A stretch of 37,738 bases of DNA from Streptomyces sp. AC555_RSS877 (GCF_019049245.1 NZ_JAGMUK010000236.1:7005-44742), one strand, 5' to 3'; shown: positions 1 to 7,324, numbered from the stretch's first letter. The notes: a model not told the origin generated them from the sequence alone. Made by a program: numbers and translations.

Positions 1-1
1 T

Positions 2-562
2 CTCGTCTACCAGGCCCGCCTGCGTTCGCGCTTCGGCCGGGCGTGGAAGCGCAAGGCACCGGTGGAGAGCCTGATGCCGCTGCGGCTGGCCCGGTACGGC
101 GTCCCGCTGGTGCAGACGGCCCCGGCAGGCCTGGCGGCGGCGGGCATCGAGCCGGTCCTGCTGCCACCGGCCCCGCAGCCGCAGCCGGTGTCCCTGGCCG
201 ACACTCAGCAGCACGCAGCCCTGGACGCGGCGCCGAGACCCGACGATGATCAACGGTGGCCGTACCCATGTCCGTACCAGACCCTGCCACCCCAGCAACG
301 AGTCACCCCTGGTCTGGCAGGCTGCCCCCGTGCAGGAAGACGATTGGTGCTACGACAACGGCGAAGAGCTGTCCTCCGGTTTCGGGCCCGAGGAAACGGC
401 GGGGGAAGTCTTGCAACAGTGGATGGAGGTGGATCGGGTCTACTGCGTGGCCTGGCAGCAGTTCACATCGGCGGACTGGGACACTCTGGGACAGATCTAC
501 CGGGACCTGCCCGGCTGGCAGCCCTTCTCCTCGGACGTGCCCCGGTGGTACTCACTGGATGA
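2..562 (+). CDS. 3' end of probable conjugal-transfer (DUF2637/Spd-like) protein, partial
   Basis: An open frame runs in from the left edge. Its first ~60 codons read like the conserved C-terminal tail of actinomycete DUF2637/Spd-type plasmid-transfer proteins (an Arg/Lys-rich helix, then APVESLMPLRLARYGVPL, then a Pro-rich stretch). After about position 240 the frame loses protein character and runs out of phase over the next gene to a stop at 560-562, so the real end of the gene is probably lost by a frameshift or fusion. The membrane-spanning N-terminal part lies outside the window. It fits the conjugative-element debris further right (translocase remnant at 7.3-8.3 kb). The family is assigned from memory of the motif and is uncertain. 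Confidence 0.4.
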   Translation, partial: LVYQARLRSRFGRAWKRKAPVESLMPLRLARYGVPLVQTAPAGLAAAGIEPVLLPPAPQPQPVSLADTQQHAALDAAPRPDDDQRWPYPCPYQTLPPQQRVTPGLAGCPRAGRRLVLRQRRRAVLRFRARGNGGGSLATVDGGGSGLLRGLAAVHIGGLGHSGTDLPGPARLAALLLGRAPVVLTG

Positions 563-710
563 GGACCGCAACCTGCACCTCTGGGCTTCGATCGAACCCT
601 CGGGTCTCATGGTTGCGGGAGTGCTGACTCAGGGCATGTGGCGAGACTGGGACACCCAGTTTCGGCACGCGATCACAAGCCACGGCCTTCCTCGATTCAA
701 GTGCGCATGA
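330..710 (+). CDS. hypothetical acidic protein
   Basis: A 126-residue acidic, Trp/Tyr-rich protein with good third-position GC bias. I chose GTG at 330 because the protein-like sequence (QEDDWCYDNGEEL...) begins there. An in-frame ATG at 246 would add 28 residues of low-complexity Arg/Pro/His sequence overlapping the previous frame. No clear Shine-Dalgarno decides between them. I see no signal peptide, membrane segment or recognisable catalytic motif. The C-terminal part (GMWRDWDTQFRHAITSHGLP) looks like a compact globular fold. The 3' end overlaps the convergent Toprim gene by 14 bp. Function unknown. Confidence 0.6.
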   Translation: MQEDDWCYDNGEELSSGFGPEETAGEVLQQWMEVDRVYCVAWQQFTSADWDTLGQIYRDLPGWQPFSSDVPRWYSLDEDRNLHLWASIEPSGLMVAGVLTQGMWRDWDTQFRHAITSHGLPRFKCA

Positions 711-1554
711 CGCGCGCCGGGCCCCACCGGCCGACGAACTCCTCGAGGGCGCGGCGCTGTTGTTCCTCGCGGGCGAGCTGCTGCGCGAGGACGTCGCGGT
801 CGATGTACGGGTCGACGGCAGCGAGGACCAGGCGCTGGAGTTCGGCCGGCTCCAGCGCCTCCACCTCCCACTGCACCGGGCGACGGGGGTCGAAGCCGTA
901 GCGGTCGGCGAAGGCCGGCCACCTCGGATCACCCTGCTTGCCCTCGGTCGCGGGCAGTTCGTAGGCGCGGACCTGGTCGTACGTCAGCAGGACCCGTTCC
1001 GTCCGGCTCCAGCAGCCGGTGCGCGCCACCCAGTCCCGCTCGATGTCCTCGCCGGAGCAGTCGAAATCAGCGACCACCAGAAGAACCCCGTCGCGAGGGT
1101 CGGCGGTGACGCGGTCGTGGACGATGTCGGCGTACGACTGCGAGCCGAAGCCTCGGACCACCAGCACCGGGATGCCCGCAGGAGCGAGCCAGCCGGTCAG
1201 CTGCTGGCGCAGGGTGTCCTTCTCCGCCGCGACGTACAGGGCGTGCTCCTGGCCCTCGGTGCGGTCCAGCCGGAACCAGTCGGGCATCTGCGCGACGAAC
1301 GCGTCCACGCCCCTCCAGGCGGGCGGGACGTGAACCTCCCGGACGGTGTCGATGAGGCCAGGGAAACGGCCCTCGCGGCGGGCCTTGGCCAGCTGTGCGG
1401 ACAGCCGCCGGTACATCGGCGCCGTGTGCGGCAGCGCGCCCTCGGAGACCAGGCGGTACATCACCTGGCGCAGCGTGACGCCGCCCTCGTAGCTGTCCAC
1501 GATCTCCCGGGCCCGGTCGACGACCGCCGGCCACCGGATCCGCTCCCGCGCCAT
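697..1554 (-). CDS. Toprim-domain protein (topoisomerase VI A/Spo11-like Toprim)
   Basis: A 285-residue cytoplasmic protein. Start ATG at 1554 (MARERIRW...) is preferred over an upstream in-frame ATG at 1674, which would run through the divergent promoter region. Residues 1-70 look like a helical, winged-helix-type DNA-binding segment (TLRQVMYRLVSEG ... MYRRLSAQL). A Toprim-like fold follows, with a glutamate in ALYVAAEKDTLR (E111) and the acidic pair in VADFDCSGED (D163, D165) after a hydrophobic strand. Toprim domains coordinate Mg2+ for phosphodiester chemistry; the DFDxSGEDI form resembles topoisomerase VI subunit A/Spo11. There is no B-subunit partner or 5Y-CAP tyrosine that I can identify, so nicking, joining or a regulatory role is open. 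It is transcribed divergently from the gene at 1628. Confidence 0.7.
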   Translation of the reverse strand: MARERIRWPAVVDRAREIVDSYEGGVTLRQVMYRLVSEGALPHTAPMYRRLSAQLAKARREGRFPGLIDTVREVHVPPAWRGVDAFVAQMPDWFRLDRTEGQEHALYVAAEKDTLRQQLTGWLAPAGIPVLVVRGFGSQSYADIVHDRVTADPRDGVLLVVADFDCSGEDIERDWVARTGCWSRTERVLLTYDQVRAYELPATEGKQGDPRWPAFADRYGFDPRRPVQWEVEALEPAELQRLVLAAVDPYIDRDVLAQQLAREEQQRRALEEFVGRWGPARVMRT

Positions 1555-1627
1555 ACCGGTTGTACCCTTCCGAGCCACCGCGTGTACGGGCCTGGACGCC
1601 CGCCGCCTCCCGGGCCAGGCTGTCGAG

Positions 1628-2056
1628 ATGAACGATGCGAACGACTCCGGCCCGGACGACCGCAGGATCGACAACGTCTCCCTTTACATGGAGACGCTCA
1701 AGGCCCGCATGGACCCCGAGCAGTACGACGTCCTGGCCAAGGCCGTGCACGAGACAGCGCACCTGATAGCCGAGGGCCATCAGGCCGGCCCCGTCGGTGA
1801 CGCCTCACAGTTCACCGATGAGGTGCAGCGGGAGTACGCGACGGTCCTGGCAATCCTCCTGACCGGCCGCATGGACCACCGACTCGTGGAGATGCCCGGC
1901 CCCGACGGCAGCCCGGGCTTCGCCATCGTGGAAACCTCCGCCGCCGACGACCCGGCGAAACTGCAGGAGCTGCGCGAGAAACACCGCCGCTTCGTCACCG
2001 AGCAGCAGGCCCTCTACAACGAGCTGGACGGCATCGCCCGGGCCAGCGGCTTGTAG
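1628..2056 (+). CDS. hypothetical acidic helical protein
   Basis: A 142-residue soluble, acidic protein with a mostly helical composition. There is a long heptad-rich stretch at the C-terminus (KLQELREKHRRFVTEQQALYNELDG) that could form a coiled coil. I see no metal-binding or catalytic pattern. The 73-bp gap to the divergent Toprim gene must hold both promoters, so the two genes may be co-regulated. A strong hairpin follows 18 bp after the stop. Family not recognised; conserved-looking Streptomyces accessory gene. Confidence 0.65.
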   Translation: MNDANDSGPDDRRIDNVSLYMETLKARMDPEQYDVLAKAVHETAHLIAEGHQAGPVGDASQFTDEVQREYATVLAILLTGRMDHRLVEMPGPDGSPGFAIVETSAADDPAKLQELREKHRRFVTEQQALYNELDGIARASGL

Positions 2057-2073
2057 GCCTCCTGTGGGTGCAG

Positions 2074-2114
2074 CCCTCCGCACCCGGGCCCGTGGTCGCG
2101 CCGGGTGCGGAGGG
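2074..2114. terminator. bidirectional terminator between convergent genes
   Basis: A perfect 14-bp inverted repeat (CCCTCCGCACCCGG at 2074-2087 and its complement at 2101-2114) encloses a 13-nt loop. It sits exactly between the convergent stops at 2056 (+) and 2117 (-). There is no T-run, as is usual for Streptomyces terminators. Confidence 0.8.
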
Positions 2115-2116
2115 TG

Positions 2117-2509
2117 TCACACGGCCTGGGTGCGTGCGGCGTCCAGGCGGTCCAGGCGTTCGTAGAGGGCGCGAACGAGGCGGGCGCGGTTCTGGACGCA
2201 GCGCACGGTGCCTTCGATCGTCGCGGACAGCCGGCCTTCCGCCTCACGCAGGACGATGTCGGCGAGCGCCTTGGGTCCGCTGTCCTTCGGCAGCTGGGCG
2301 GCGCGGCGCCGGACGTCGGAAGCGACCGCGCGGGCGTGGCCGGTCAGCTGGAGGGCGATCTGCTCGTAGTCGCGGGTCGTGAGCGTGTCCTTGCCGGTCC
2401 AGGCGAGGACGGCCTTGACGAGGCTCTCGTACGGTTCGCGGTCCAGCGGGAGTTCCGCCTCGATCAGTCCGTCGGGGTCGTGCAGGACCGTGTGGTTGCT
2501 GGTGTGCAT
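2117..2509 (-). CDS. DUF6415-like protein
   Basis: A 130-residue helical protein. The pattern LDREPYESLVKAVLAWTG ... DYEQIALQLTGHARAVASDVRRR ... LADIVLREAEGRLS ... VRCVQNRARLVRALYERLDRL matches the layout I recall for the Streptomyces DUF6415 family. These proteins are usually found next to Scr1-type regulators and in natural-product or mobile regions. ATG at 2509 is preferred over the upstream start at 2626, whose added 39 residues are Arg/Pro/Thr-rich and non-homologous in character. It lies 43 bp downstream of the small gene at 2553-2735 and is probably in the same transcript. No enzymatic motif is visible; function unknown. Confidence 0.6.
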   Translation of the reverse strand: MHTSNHTVLHDPDGLIEAELPLDREPYESLVKAVLAWTGKDTLTTRDYEQIALQLTGHARAVASDVRRRAAQLPKDSGPKALADIVLREAEGRLSATIEGTVRCVQNRARLVRALYERLDRLDAARTQAV

Positions 2510-2552
2510 GGCGGCCTCGCTGCTGGGGCGTCTTCGCGCGGGTGGCCGGCGG

Positions 2553-2735
2553 TCACCGCTGGGTGTCCTCGCCGCCGTCGGCCCCGTCGTCCTGGTCCTC
2601 GGTCCGCTGAGCGAGGAACCGGGCAAAGCCCCGGTCCGCGCGGGCCAGCAGGGCCGGGGAGGGAACGCCGTAGGCGGGCGACTGGAGGCCGCGGCCCTCC
2701 GAGGCCGGGGCGGTGCTCTCGGTGTGTGCGCGCAT
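2553..2735 (-). CDS. small hypothetical protein (60 aa)
   Basis: A 60-residue polar protein with an acidic C-terminus (RTEDQDDGADGGED). The ATG at 2735 has a good ribosome site (GGAGAGG about 10 nt upstream on the minus strand). A direct-repeat operator candidate lies about 75 bp upstream (2811-2830), and the DUF6415-like gene follows, so this looks like the first gene of a two-gene transcript. No domain recognised. Confidence 0.55.
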   Translation of the reverse strand: MRAHTESTAPASEGRGLQSPAYGVPSPALLARADRGFARFLAQRTEDQDDGADGGEDTQR

Positions 2736-2810
2736 GGGGCCCCGCCTCTCCGGCTGGTGGTCCGTCGGTGCCTTCGACGCTACGCAGCTACGGTCCGCGC
2801 TCTCAACGAA

Positions 2811-2830
2811 GTTGCGGAGAATTGCGGAGG
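2811..2830 (-). promoter_or_regulatory. candidate operator: two TTGCGGA repeats 10 bp apart
   Basis: TTGCGGA occurs at 2812-2818 and again at 2822-2828, one helical turn apart, between the regulator gene (stop 2832) and the small gene starting at 2735. The same motif and 10-bp step occur upstream of the regulator operon (4487-4502), which suggests a site bound by the Scr1-type XRE regulator or by another shared factor. Confidence 0.5.
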
Positions 2831-2831
2831 T

Positions 2832-3680
2832 TCACTCCAGGGCGTCGATCGCGGCCCGGATGAGCGTGCGGGCGGCGTCGCCGTACACGGCCATCTCCGC
2901 GAGGCCGGCGAACGCCTTCGCGTAGTCGGCGAGCTCGCGCGGCTGCTTCACTTTGATCTCCGCCGTCAGGGTCTCCACCACGGCCTGGACGTCGTCGTGG
3001 AGGTAGAACGCCTCCAGGGGCCACACGGTGCGCTGCGCGGTAAACGGGATGATCCCCAGCGAGACCGAGGCGAGCGGCATCACGGCCAGGAGGTGGCGCA
3101 GCTGCCCGCGCATGGCGTCGGGGCCGGCGGTGCGGTAGCGCAGGACGGATTCCTCCATGAGGACGACGTAACGGTGGCCGCCCTCGTAGAGGAAGCGGGA
3201 GCGGGCGATGCGGGCGGCGACGGCTTCGGCCACGTCGTTGGGGGTGCCCTGGAACGCGGTGATCTGCTCCATGAGGGCGGTGGCGAAGCCGGGGGTCTGG
3301 AAGAAGCCGGGCGGGACGTTGGAGACGTAGACCCGGCAGACGCGGGTGCGCTCGTGCAGGGTGTTCCAGTCCTGTTGGACCTTGCGCATGCCGTTGCGGT
3401 GCAGGCGGCGCCACTCCAAATACATGGAGTCGACCGCGCGGGCGGTGGCGATGAGGTCGTCGGCCTGGTCGTCGGCACCGCACGCCGAACACCAGGTGCG
3501 GATGTCGGTGTCCGAGGGCGGGGCGTCGCCCTTCTGGATGCGGGTGGTCTTCGCGGGGTGCCAGCCGCACCGGGCGGAGAGTTCCTTCCCGGTGAGGCCG
3601 GCGTCCTTGCGCAGGTGCGTGAGCCGCACGGCGAGCGCCTCACGGGCGGCCTGCGCGCTGGACGATGGAGAGACGGGCAT
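2832..3680 (-). CDS. Scr1-family XRE transcriptional regulator (HTH + DUF5753)
   Basis: A 282-residue DNA-binding regulator. Residues ~15-65 form an XRE helix-turn-helix (LRKDAGLTGKELSARCGW ... TTRIQKGDAPPSDTDI). Residues ~100-275 match the DUF5753 effector domain (WNTLHERTRVCRVYVSNVPPGFFQTPGFATALM ... RYVVLMEESVLRYR ... HDDVQAVVETLTAEI), at normal family length. Such proteins, with Scr1 of S. coelicolor as the type, act with a small DUF397 or DUF6879 partner in antitoxin-like or developmental control. The ATG at 3680 lies 15 bp past the stop of the DUF6879 gene, so the two are co-transcribed. Autoregulation through the TTGCGGA repeats is my inference. Confidence 0.9.
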   Translation of the reverse strand: MPVSPSSSAQAAREALAVRLTHLRKDAGLTGKELSARCGWHPAKTTRIQKGDAPPSDTDIRTWCSACGADDQADDLIATARAVDSMYLEWRRLHRNGMRKVQQDWNTLHERTRVCRVYVSNVPPGFFQTPGFATALMEQITAFQGTPNDVAEAVAARIARSRFLYEGGHRYVVLMEESVLRYRTAGPDAMRGQLRHLLAVMPLASVSLGIIPFTAQRTVWPLEAFYLHDDVQAVVETLTAEIKVKQPRELADYAKAFAGLAEMAVYGDAARTLIRAAIDALE

Positions 3681-3695
3681 GAGCAGCTCAGGGGC

Positions 3696-4229
3696 CTAGA
3701 CGGTGTACTTCTCGTGGGGGATGCCGCGCTCCCACACGGTCTCGAACGCCGTGGCGCACAGGCTCACCGCGGCCGGGTCCTCGGTGAACTCGAACCCCGG
3801 GTTCGCCCAGTCGCCGTCGCCGGTGAAGAAGTGGAACACGGCGAGGCGGTCGTCGATCAGCCAGAAGTCGTTGCCCGGCAGGGGGATGTCGGAGGCATGC
3901 CGCCGGGGCAGCCAGCGCACTTGTTCGCCCGCGCCCAGGTTCAGCGGGGTCACGGCGTGCTCCCACCGGATGTAGTTGGTGACCGGCTCGGAGACGATCC
4001 GGGCGCGGCGCATGACGACGCCCCGGGCGAGGGTGTCCTTCACGATGCCGAGCCACTCGGGCCAGAACGAGGCGGTGGGATCCAGGGTGATCTGGCCGGT
4101 GCGGGTGAAGTGCTCGATCTCTTCGACCTCGTCACCGACGCCGTAGACGTCGCGCATCTCCAGATGCACGGCCGTGTGCTGTGCGCCGCCCAGCAGTTCA
4201 GCGAAGTCCGGCACGCTGTTCTGCGACAT
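3696..4229 (-). CDS. DUF6879 family protein, partner of the Scr1-type regulator
   Basis: A 177-residue protein with the hallmarks of DUF6879: F-A-E-L-L near the N-terminus, AVHLEMRDVYG, WPEWLGIVKDTLARGVVMRRARIVSEPVTNYIRWEH, WLPRR and NDFWLIDDRLAVFHFFTGDGDW. The ATG at 4229 follows GGGAGG at a good distance; a GTG at 4232 would add one residue. The gene sits directly upstream of the Scr1-type XRE gene, the usual pairing in Streptomyces, where the pair is thought to work as a regulator and its signal or toxin-like partner. Biochemical activity of the family is unknown. Confidence 0.85.
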   Translation of the reverse strand: MSQNSVPDFAELLGGAQHTAVHLEMRDVYGVGDEVEEIEHFTRTGQITLDPTASFWPEWLGIVKDTLARGVVMRRARIVSEPVTNYIRWEHAVTPLNLGAGEQVRWLPRRHASDIPLPGNDFWLIDDRLAVFHFFTGDGDWANPGFEFTEDPAAVSLCATAFETVWERGIPHEKYTV

Positions 4230-4464
4230 CACAGGCCTCCCTCAGAATCGACACCATGCGGGCGGGAATCCGGATCACCGTCTCGTGCGGCGGGATCCCC
4301 GCCTGATGGCCGGCGACTCACTCGGTTCCGATCACCTGTGCCTTCAGCAGTTCTTCGGCTTCCTCGCCCTGAAGGACCAGGTCCGCGCTCTCCTCTTCGA
4401 CCCACACCGTCGGCGATCCGCCGCCTCCGGTGTTCGGGTCGATCCCGACGAACCGTAACGTCAT
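4198..4464 (-). pseudogene. third small gene of the Scr1/DUF6879 cluster, broken by in-frame TGA
   Basis: The ATG at 4464, behind a GGGGAGA ribosome site, opens a frame reading MTLRFVGIDPNTGGGGSPTV... for 48 codons to a TGA at 4318-4320. The same frame then continues with family-like sequence (VAGHQAGIPPHETVIRIPAR, then MVSILREACD) to a stop at 4198-4200. Members of this ~80-residue family commonly precede DUF6879/XRE pairs in Streptomyces, and the two halves together have the normal length. The TGA therefore looks like a nonsense mutation in a once-intact gene. The 3' end overlaps the DUF6879 start, as expected for translational coupling. Function unknown. Confidence 0.7.
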
Positions 4465-4486
4465 GACCGTCTCCCCTGTCGAGCTG

Positions 4487-4502
4487 GTTGCGGATAGTTG
4501 CG
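4487..4502 (-). promoter_or_regulatory. candidate operator upstream of Scr1/DUF6879 operon
   Basis: GTTGCGGATAGTTGCG repeats TTGCG at a 10-bp step, 23 bp upstream of the first start codon of the operon. It is the second copy of the motif found at 2811-2830. Confidence 0.5.
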
Positions 4503-5068
4503 CACCGACCGTCCCGCGCCGTTGCGGCGGCGGTCAAGGCCCCGAGCGGGTTGGATTCCGCCTGTCCGATTCGAACGATCCGACTCGAATTCGAGTCACT
4601 CGGACCCGGCTTTTGTGGGGACGCTGTCCCTGGACGGTGAAGCCAGTCGCTCTGTCATCCAATCCAGGCGTTTGGCACCGAACCTAGGCGTCGCGCCCTC
4701 GCGTCGCCTCTACCGGCCGGTCGCCTACCGTCTGCTGCTGGCCTGCCGGCTCGGCCCCACTTCCGGTGCCGGCCGAAGAACCGGTTCCCGTCCTCAACCT
4801 CGAACCACGGGTACCGGTGGTCCCGCCCACAGATTTGTCCGAGCGGCAGTCAGGCCGGTGTCGAAGCCGCCGAAGAAGACCGAGATGTCGGCGACGGTCC
4901 GAGTCACGCCCTGGCAGATCCGACCCGCCGCATGAACCGGTTCATGGGGGCGCATGCGCAGTCAGCCAACCGGGCGCGTTCTAGGCCAATGCGGGATCGC
5001 CCGCGGCGAGTTGGGGGCATGCTGGTGGTGCGCTCATGCGCTCTGCTTCGGTGGCGGGAGGCCGGCCG
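4503..5068. other. gene-free stretch with perfect palindromes
   Basis: I find no convincing gene in these 566 bp; the open frames are Arg/Pro/Ser-rich with no start support. It holds three perfect palindromes: GACTCGAATTCGAGTC (4582-4597), CATGAACCGGTTCATG (4931-4946) and GCGCATGCGC (4950-4959). The last two lie about 120 bp upstream of the regulator gene at 5069 and could be operators. Confidence 0.5.
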
Positions 5069-6070
5069 GTGTTACGCATTCACTTCACGGCGCAAGACCT
5101 CGCCCGGACACGGGTGGCCGCAACGATCGGCGTCGCAGCGGAGGTCTATTACAGCCTGGAGCTGCTGGGAGAGAACCGGGAACTTCCTCACTTCCGCACG
5201 TGGCGGTCAGCGGTCGCGGGCCGGATGGGAGCGGACACGCACCCCCTGACGTCCCTGGTTCCGGTGCGCGGCCCGGGGCTTGATCTGCTGGCCTTGATGG
5301 GCGATGTGCCCTCTGTGGACCACGCCGTGGACAACCTGCTGCATGCCCCGTTGTCCCGGCTGCGACGCGAGTTCGAGGGTCTCGACTTCCACCCCGGACA
5401 CCTGCCATGGGCAAGGCGGGTGTGCGAGGGCGACCGCGACGCGCGCCGGGAGCTCGCCGATGCCGTGCGCGCCTGCCATCGGCTGACCGTGGAGCCCTAC
5501 TGGGATCGAGGTCGGTCCGAACTGGTCGCGCTGTCCACTCGTTGCGCGAACCTGGTGTTGGAGGGAGGCATCGATCTGTTGCTGCGTTCGATCTGCGCAC
5601 CACTGGTCCGCTGGCGTCCACCGGTGCTCGAAGCTCCCTATCCGCGCCGAGTTGAGGTGCGTCTCCAGGGAAGGGGACTGATCATCACGCCCACGGTCTT
5701 CGCGAAGCACCCGGTGAGCTTTCTGTGGGACCCGCTCGATAGTGCCCAGCCACCCCGACTGAGCGTGCCGGCTCTCCGCGGGCCGCTGATAGATACCGGG
5801 CCGGCGGAAGCGGACGGCTCCGCTATACGGAACCTGGGGTCTCTGCTCGGCCGCACGCGAGCCGCCGCTCTACAGGTGACAGCAGAAGGCTGCACGACGA
5901 GCGAACTGGCCCGCCGCCTCAGAGTCACGGCGGCAGCGGCCAGTCAGCACGCGACCGTGCTGCGAAACACCGACCTCATCACCACCAGCCGCCGAGGCGG
6001 GTCCGTGCTGCACCACATCACCCCTCTCGGGCTGGCCCTGCTGCGGACCGGCGCCCTGACGGAACCGTGA
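5069..6070 (+). CDS. ArsR-like winged-helix transcriptional regulator
   Basis: A 333-residue protein. The C-terminal ~75 residues form an ArsR-type winged helix: LGRTRAAALQVTAEGCTTSELARRLRVTAAAASQHATVLRNTDLITTSRRGGSVLHHITPLG, shown here in part. The N-terminal ~240 residues (VLRIHFTAQDLARTRVA ... PHPLTSLVP-like ... WDPLD) match the long ligand/oligomerisation region of Streptomyces regulators of the DUF5937 kind. I chose GTG at 5069, with GGGAGG about 9 nt upstream, over the ATG at 5036, which has no such site. Palindromes upstream (4931-4959) are possible operators. The gene is followed by a separate secreted-protein gene. Confidence 0.75.
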   Translation: MLRIHFTAQDLARTRVAATIGVAAEVYYSLELLGENRELPHFRTWRSAVAGRMGADTHPLTSLVPVRGPGLDLLALMGDVPSVDHAVDNLLHAPLSRLRREFEGLDFHPGHLPWARRVCEGDRDARRELADAVRACHRLTVEPYWDRGRSELVALSTRCANLVLEGGIDLLLRSICAPLVRWRPPVLEAPYPRRVEVRLQGRGLIITPTVFAKHPVSFLWDPLDSAQPPRLSVPALRGPLIDTGPAEADGSAIRNLGSLLGRTRAAALQVTAEGCTTSELARRLRVTAAAASQHATVLRNTDLITTSRRGGSVLHHITPLGLALLRTGALTEP

Positions 6071-6154
6071 GGCCCGAGGGCACCGCGGCGTCAGACTGGG
6101 CGCGAGACCCGCGCCTGCCGCCCCGGCTCCCTTTAAGCCGTGACTTAAGAGGTA

Positions 6155-6168
6155 GGCCACAGGTGGCC
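6155..6168. repeat. short inverted repeat upstream of the secreted-protein gene
   Basis: GGCCAC-AG-GTGGCC, perfect 6-bp arms, lies about 50 bp before the start codon at 6219. It could be an operator or part of a leader hairpin. Confidence 0.3.
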
Positions 6169-6218
6169 GACCCATCCAGGATGTGAAGCCGCAACCGGCT
6201 CACCCCTCTGGAGATCGC

Positions 6219-6623
6219 ATGAAGACTCACCTCGCCGCCGCCGTCGGTTCCCTCGTGCTGACCGCGGGCACCCTGCTGGGCGCTCCCGCCGCCGGCGCGC
6301 AAACCGCCGCCTATCCGATCAGCCCTTTCTACGTTGATGACGGCCAGGGCAGCTACGCCCACGGCACACTGACCTGGTACAACCGGTCGGTCGGCGTCGA
6401 TGGAACACTCCGGGCCGTCGACTGCCGCAGGGCGTGGTTCGGCGCGTACGGTGCCTCTGGCAAGGAGCTCGGTACCAGGAGCACCGGCACTAAGTGCAAC
6501 ACTACGTATCCGCTCAAGACCGGAATCCCTGCGGATGTGCCCGGGGGCGCCACGTATGTCATCGTCTGTATTGACGATGAGTACGCGCAGCCCATCAAGT
6601 GTGTGCAGGTCGACCGGCCCTGA
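6219..6623 (+). CDS. small secreted protein with four cysteines
   Basis: A 134-residue protein exported by a Sec signal peptide: MKTHLAAAV, a hydrophobic core (GSLVLTAGTLLGAPAAG) and a probable signal-peptidase site at AGAQ-TAA. The mature part has four Cys (RAVDC, TKCN, VIVC, IKC) that could make two disulfides. It ends in VCIDDEYAQPIKCVQVDRP. The ATG at 6219 follows TGGAGA; an in-frame start at 6183 would disrupt the signal peptide and is rejected. A decayed tandem copy lies just downstream (6691-6839). Family unrecognised; related small exported proteins of unknown role are frequent in Streptomyces. Confidence 0.75.
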   Translation: MKTHLAAAVGSLVLTAGTLLGAPAAGAQTAAYPISPFYVDDGQGSYAHGTLTWYNRSVGVDGTLRAVDCRRAWFGAYGASGKELGTRSTGTKCNTTYPLKTGIPADVPGGATYVIVCIDDEYAQPIKCVQVDRP

Positions 6624-6690
6624 CCATCCGACCGGCCGGAAAGTGACGCTGCCGCACCAGCCTCCGGGGCGGAACCACACTCGACGCCCC

Positions 6691-6839
6691 GGAAGCTCAT
6701 CTCGCCGCCGCCGGGGTTCCCTCGTGCTGCACAGGCACCCTTGCTCGGCGGACCAGCCCGGTGGTGCCGCGTACGTAGGGTCTGTATTGACGATGCGAAC
6801 GCGAATGCACTCAAGTGCGGGCGATACAACCGGCCCTGA
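6691..6839 (+). pseudogene. decayed, internally deleted tandem paralogue of the secreted protein
   Basis: Nucleotides 6693-6735 resemble the signal-peptide coding part of the gene at 6219 (shared CTCGCCGCCGCC and GGTTCCCTCGTGCTG). Nucleotides 6770-6839 resemble its end: in the right frame they read VCIDDANANALKCGRYNRP-stop against VCIDDEYAQPIKCVQVDRP-stop. The middle ~240 bp is missing and the two parts are out of frame. Confidence 0.7.
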
Positions 6840-7005
6840 TTTACTGCGGATCTCCGCCACCATCCATTGACATCGAAGTAAGTCCGCCCAGGTCGGGAGA
6901 GTGCGGTGGACTGGATTGATCGTCAAAGGACAGACGCCAGTGCGAGGACGTTCCCTTCAGCAAGATGGTCTTGTTGGGCGCAGTTACGGCTTGAGAGGGG
7001 ATCAG

Positions 7006-7323
7006 ATGCCTACAGGAGTGGCTGTCGTGTGCGACACCGACGATTGCTTCGCCGTCTACCTGGCGGTGGAGACCGGCGACGACGAAGACGCGCGCTCCTC
7101 ATCTGAGGTCTCGCAGTTGGCGCGCGACGCTGCCCAGGGCGAGGGGTGGGTGGTCAGCTTCGGGTTCCGCCAGCCGGTGATGACCTGCCCGGGTTGCGCG
7201 GACGGCCGGGGCCCGGTCCGCGAGCGCGGGGACTGCCGGCGGTGCATGGGCCGCGTCGATGCGGAGTCCAGGTGCGTGTACTGCCTGCGCCAGGTGGAGC
7301 CCTTGCAGCCCGAGGCGGGCTGA
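7006..7323 (+). CDS. zinc-ribbon hypothetical protein
   Basis: A 105-residue protein with paired cysteines CPGC, CRRC and CVYC in its C-terminal half (and CDTDDC near the start), a pattern that should bind one or two Zn ions. ATG at 7006 follows GAGAGG, which is better than the more distant in-frame start at 6901 whose extra residues look random. The stop at 7321-7323 falls exactly at the breakpoint with the convergent translocase remnant, so the C-terminus may have been trimmed by that rearrangement. Function unknown. Confidence 0.65.
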   Translation: MPTGVAVVCDTDDCFAVYLAVETGDDEDARSSSEVSQLARDAAQGEGWVVSFGFRQPVMTCPGCADGRGPVRERGDCRRCMGRVDAESRCVYCLRQVEPLQPEAG

Positions 7324-7324
7324 A

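Noticed and set aside
760..1800. Plus-strand open frame of 346 codons
   Set aside because: Antisense to the Toprim gene, which has clear motifs.
2379..4466. Plus-strand open frame of 695 codons
   Set aside because: It is antisense to the DUF6415, Scr1 regulator and DUF6879 genes; long only because GC-rich DNA keeps that frame open. The protein is Arg/Gly/Val-rich with no domain.
4560..4625. tRNA-like GATTCGAACGATCC
   Set aside because: No acceptor stem, anticodon arm or CCA-like end can be folded; the signal is the 16-bp palindrome.
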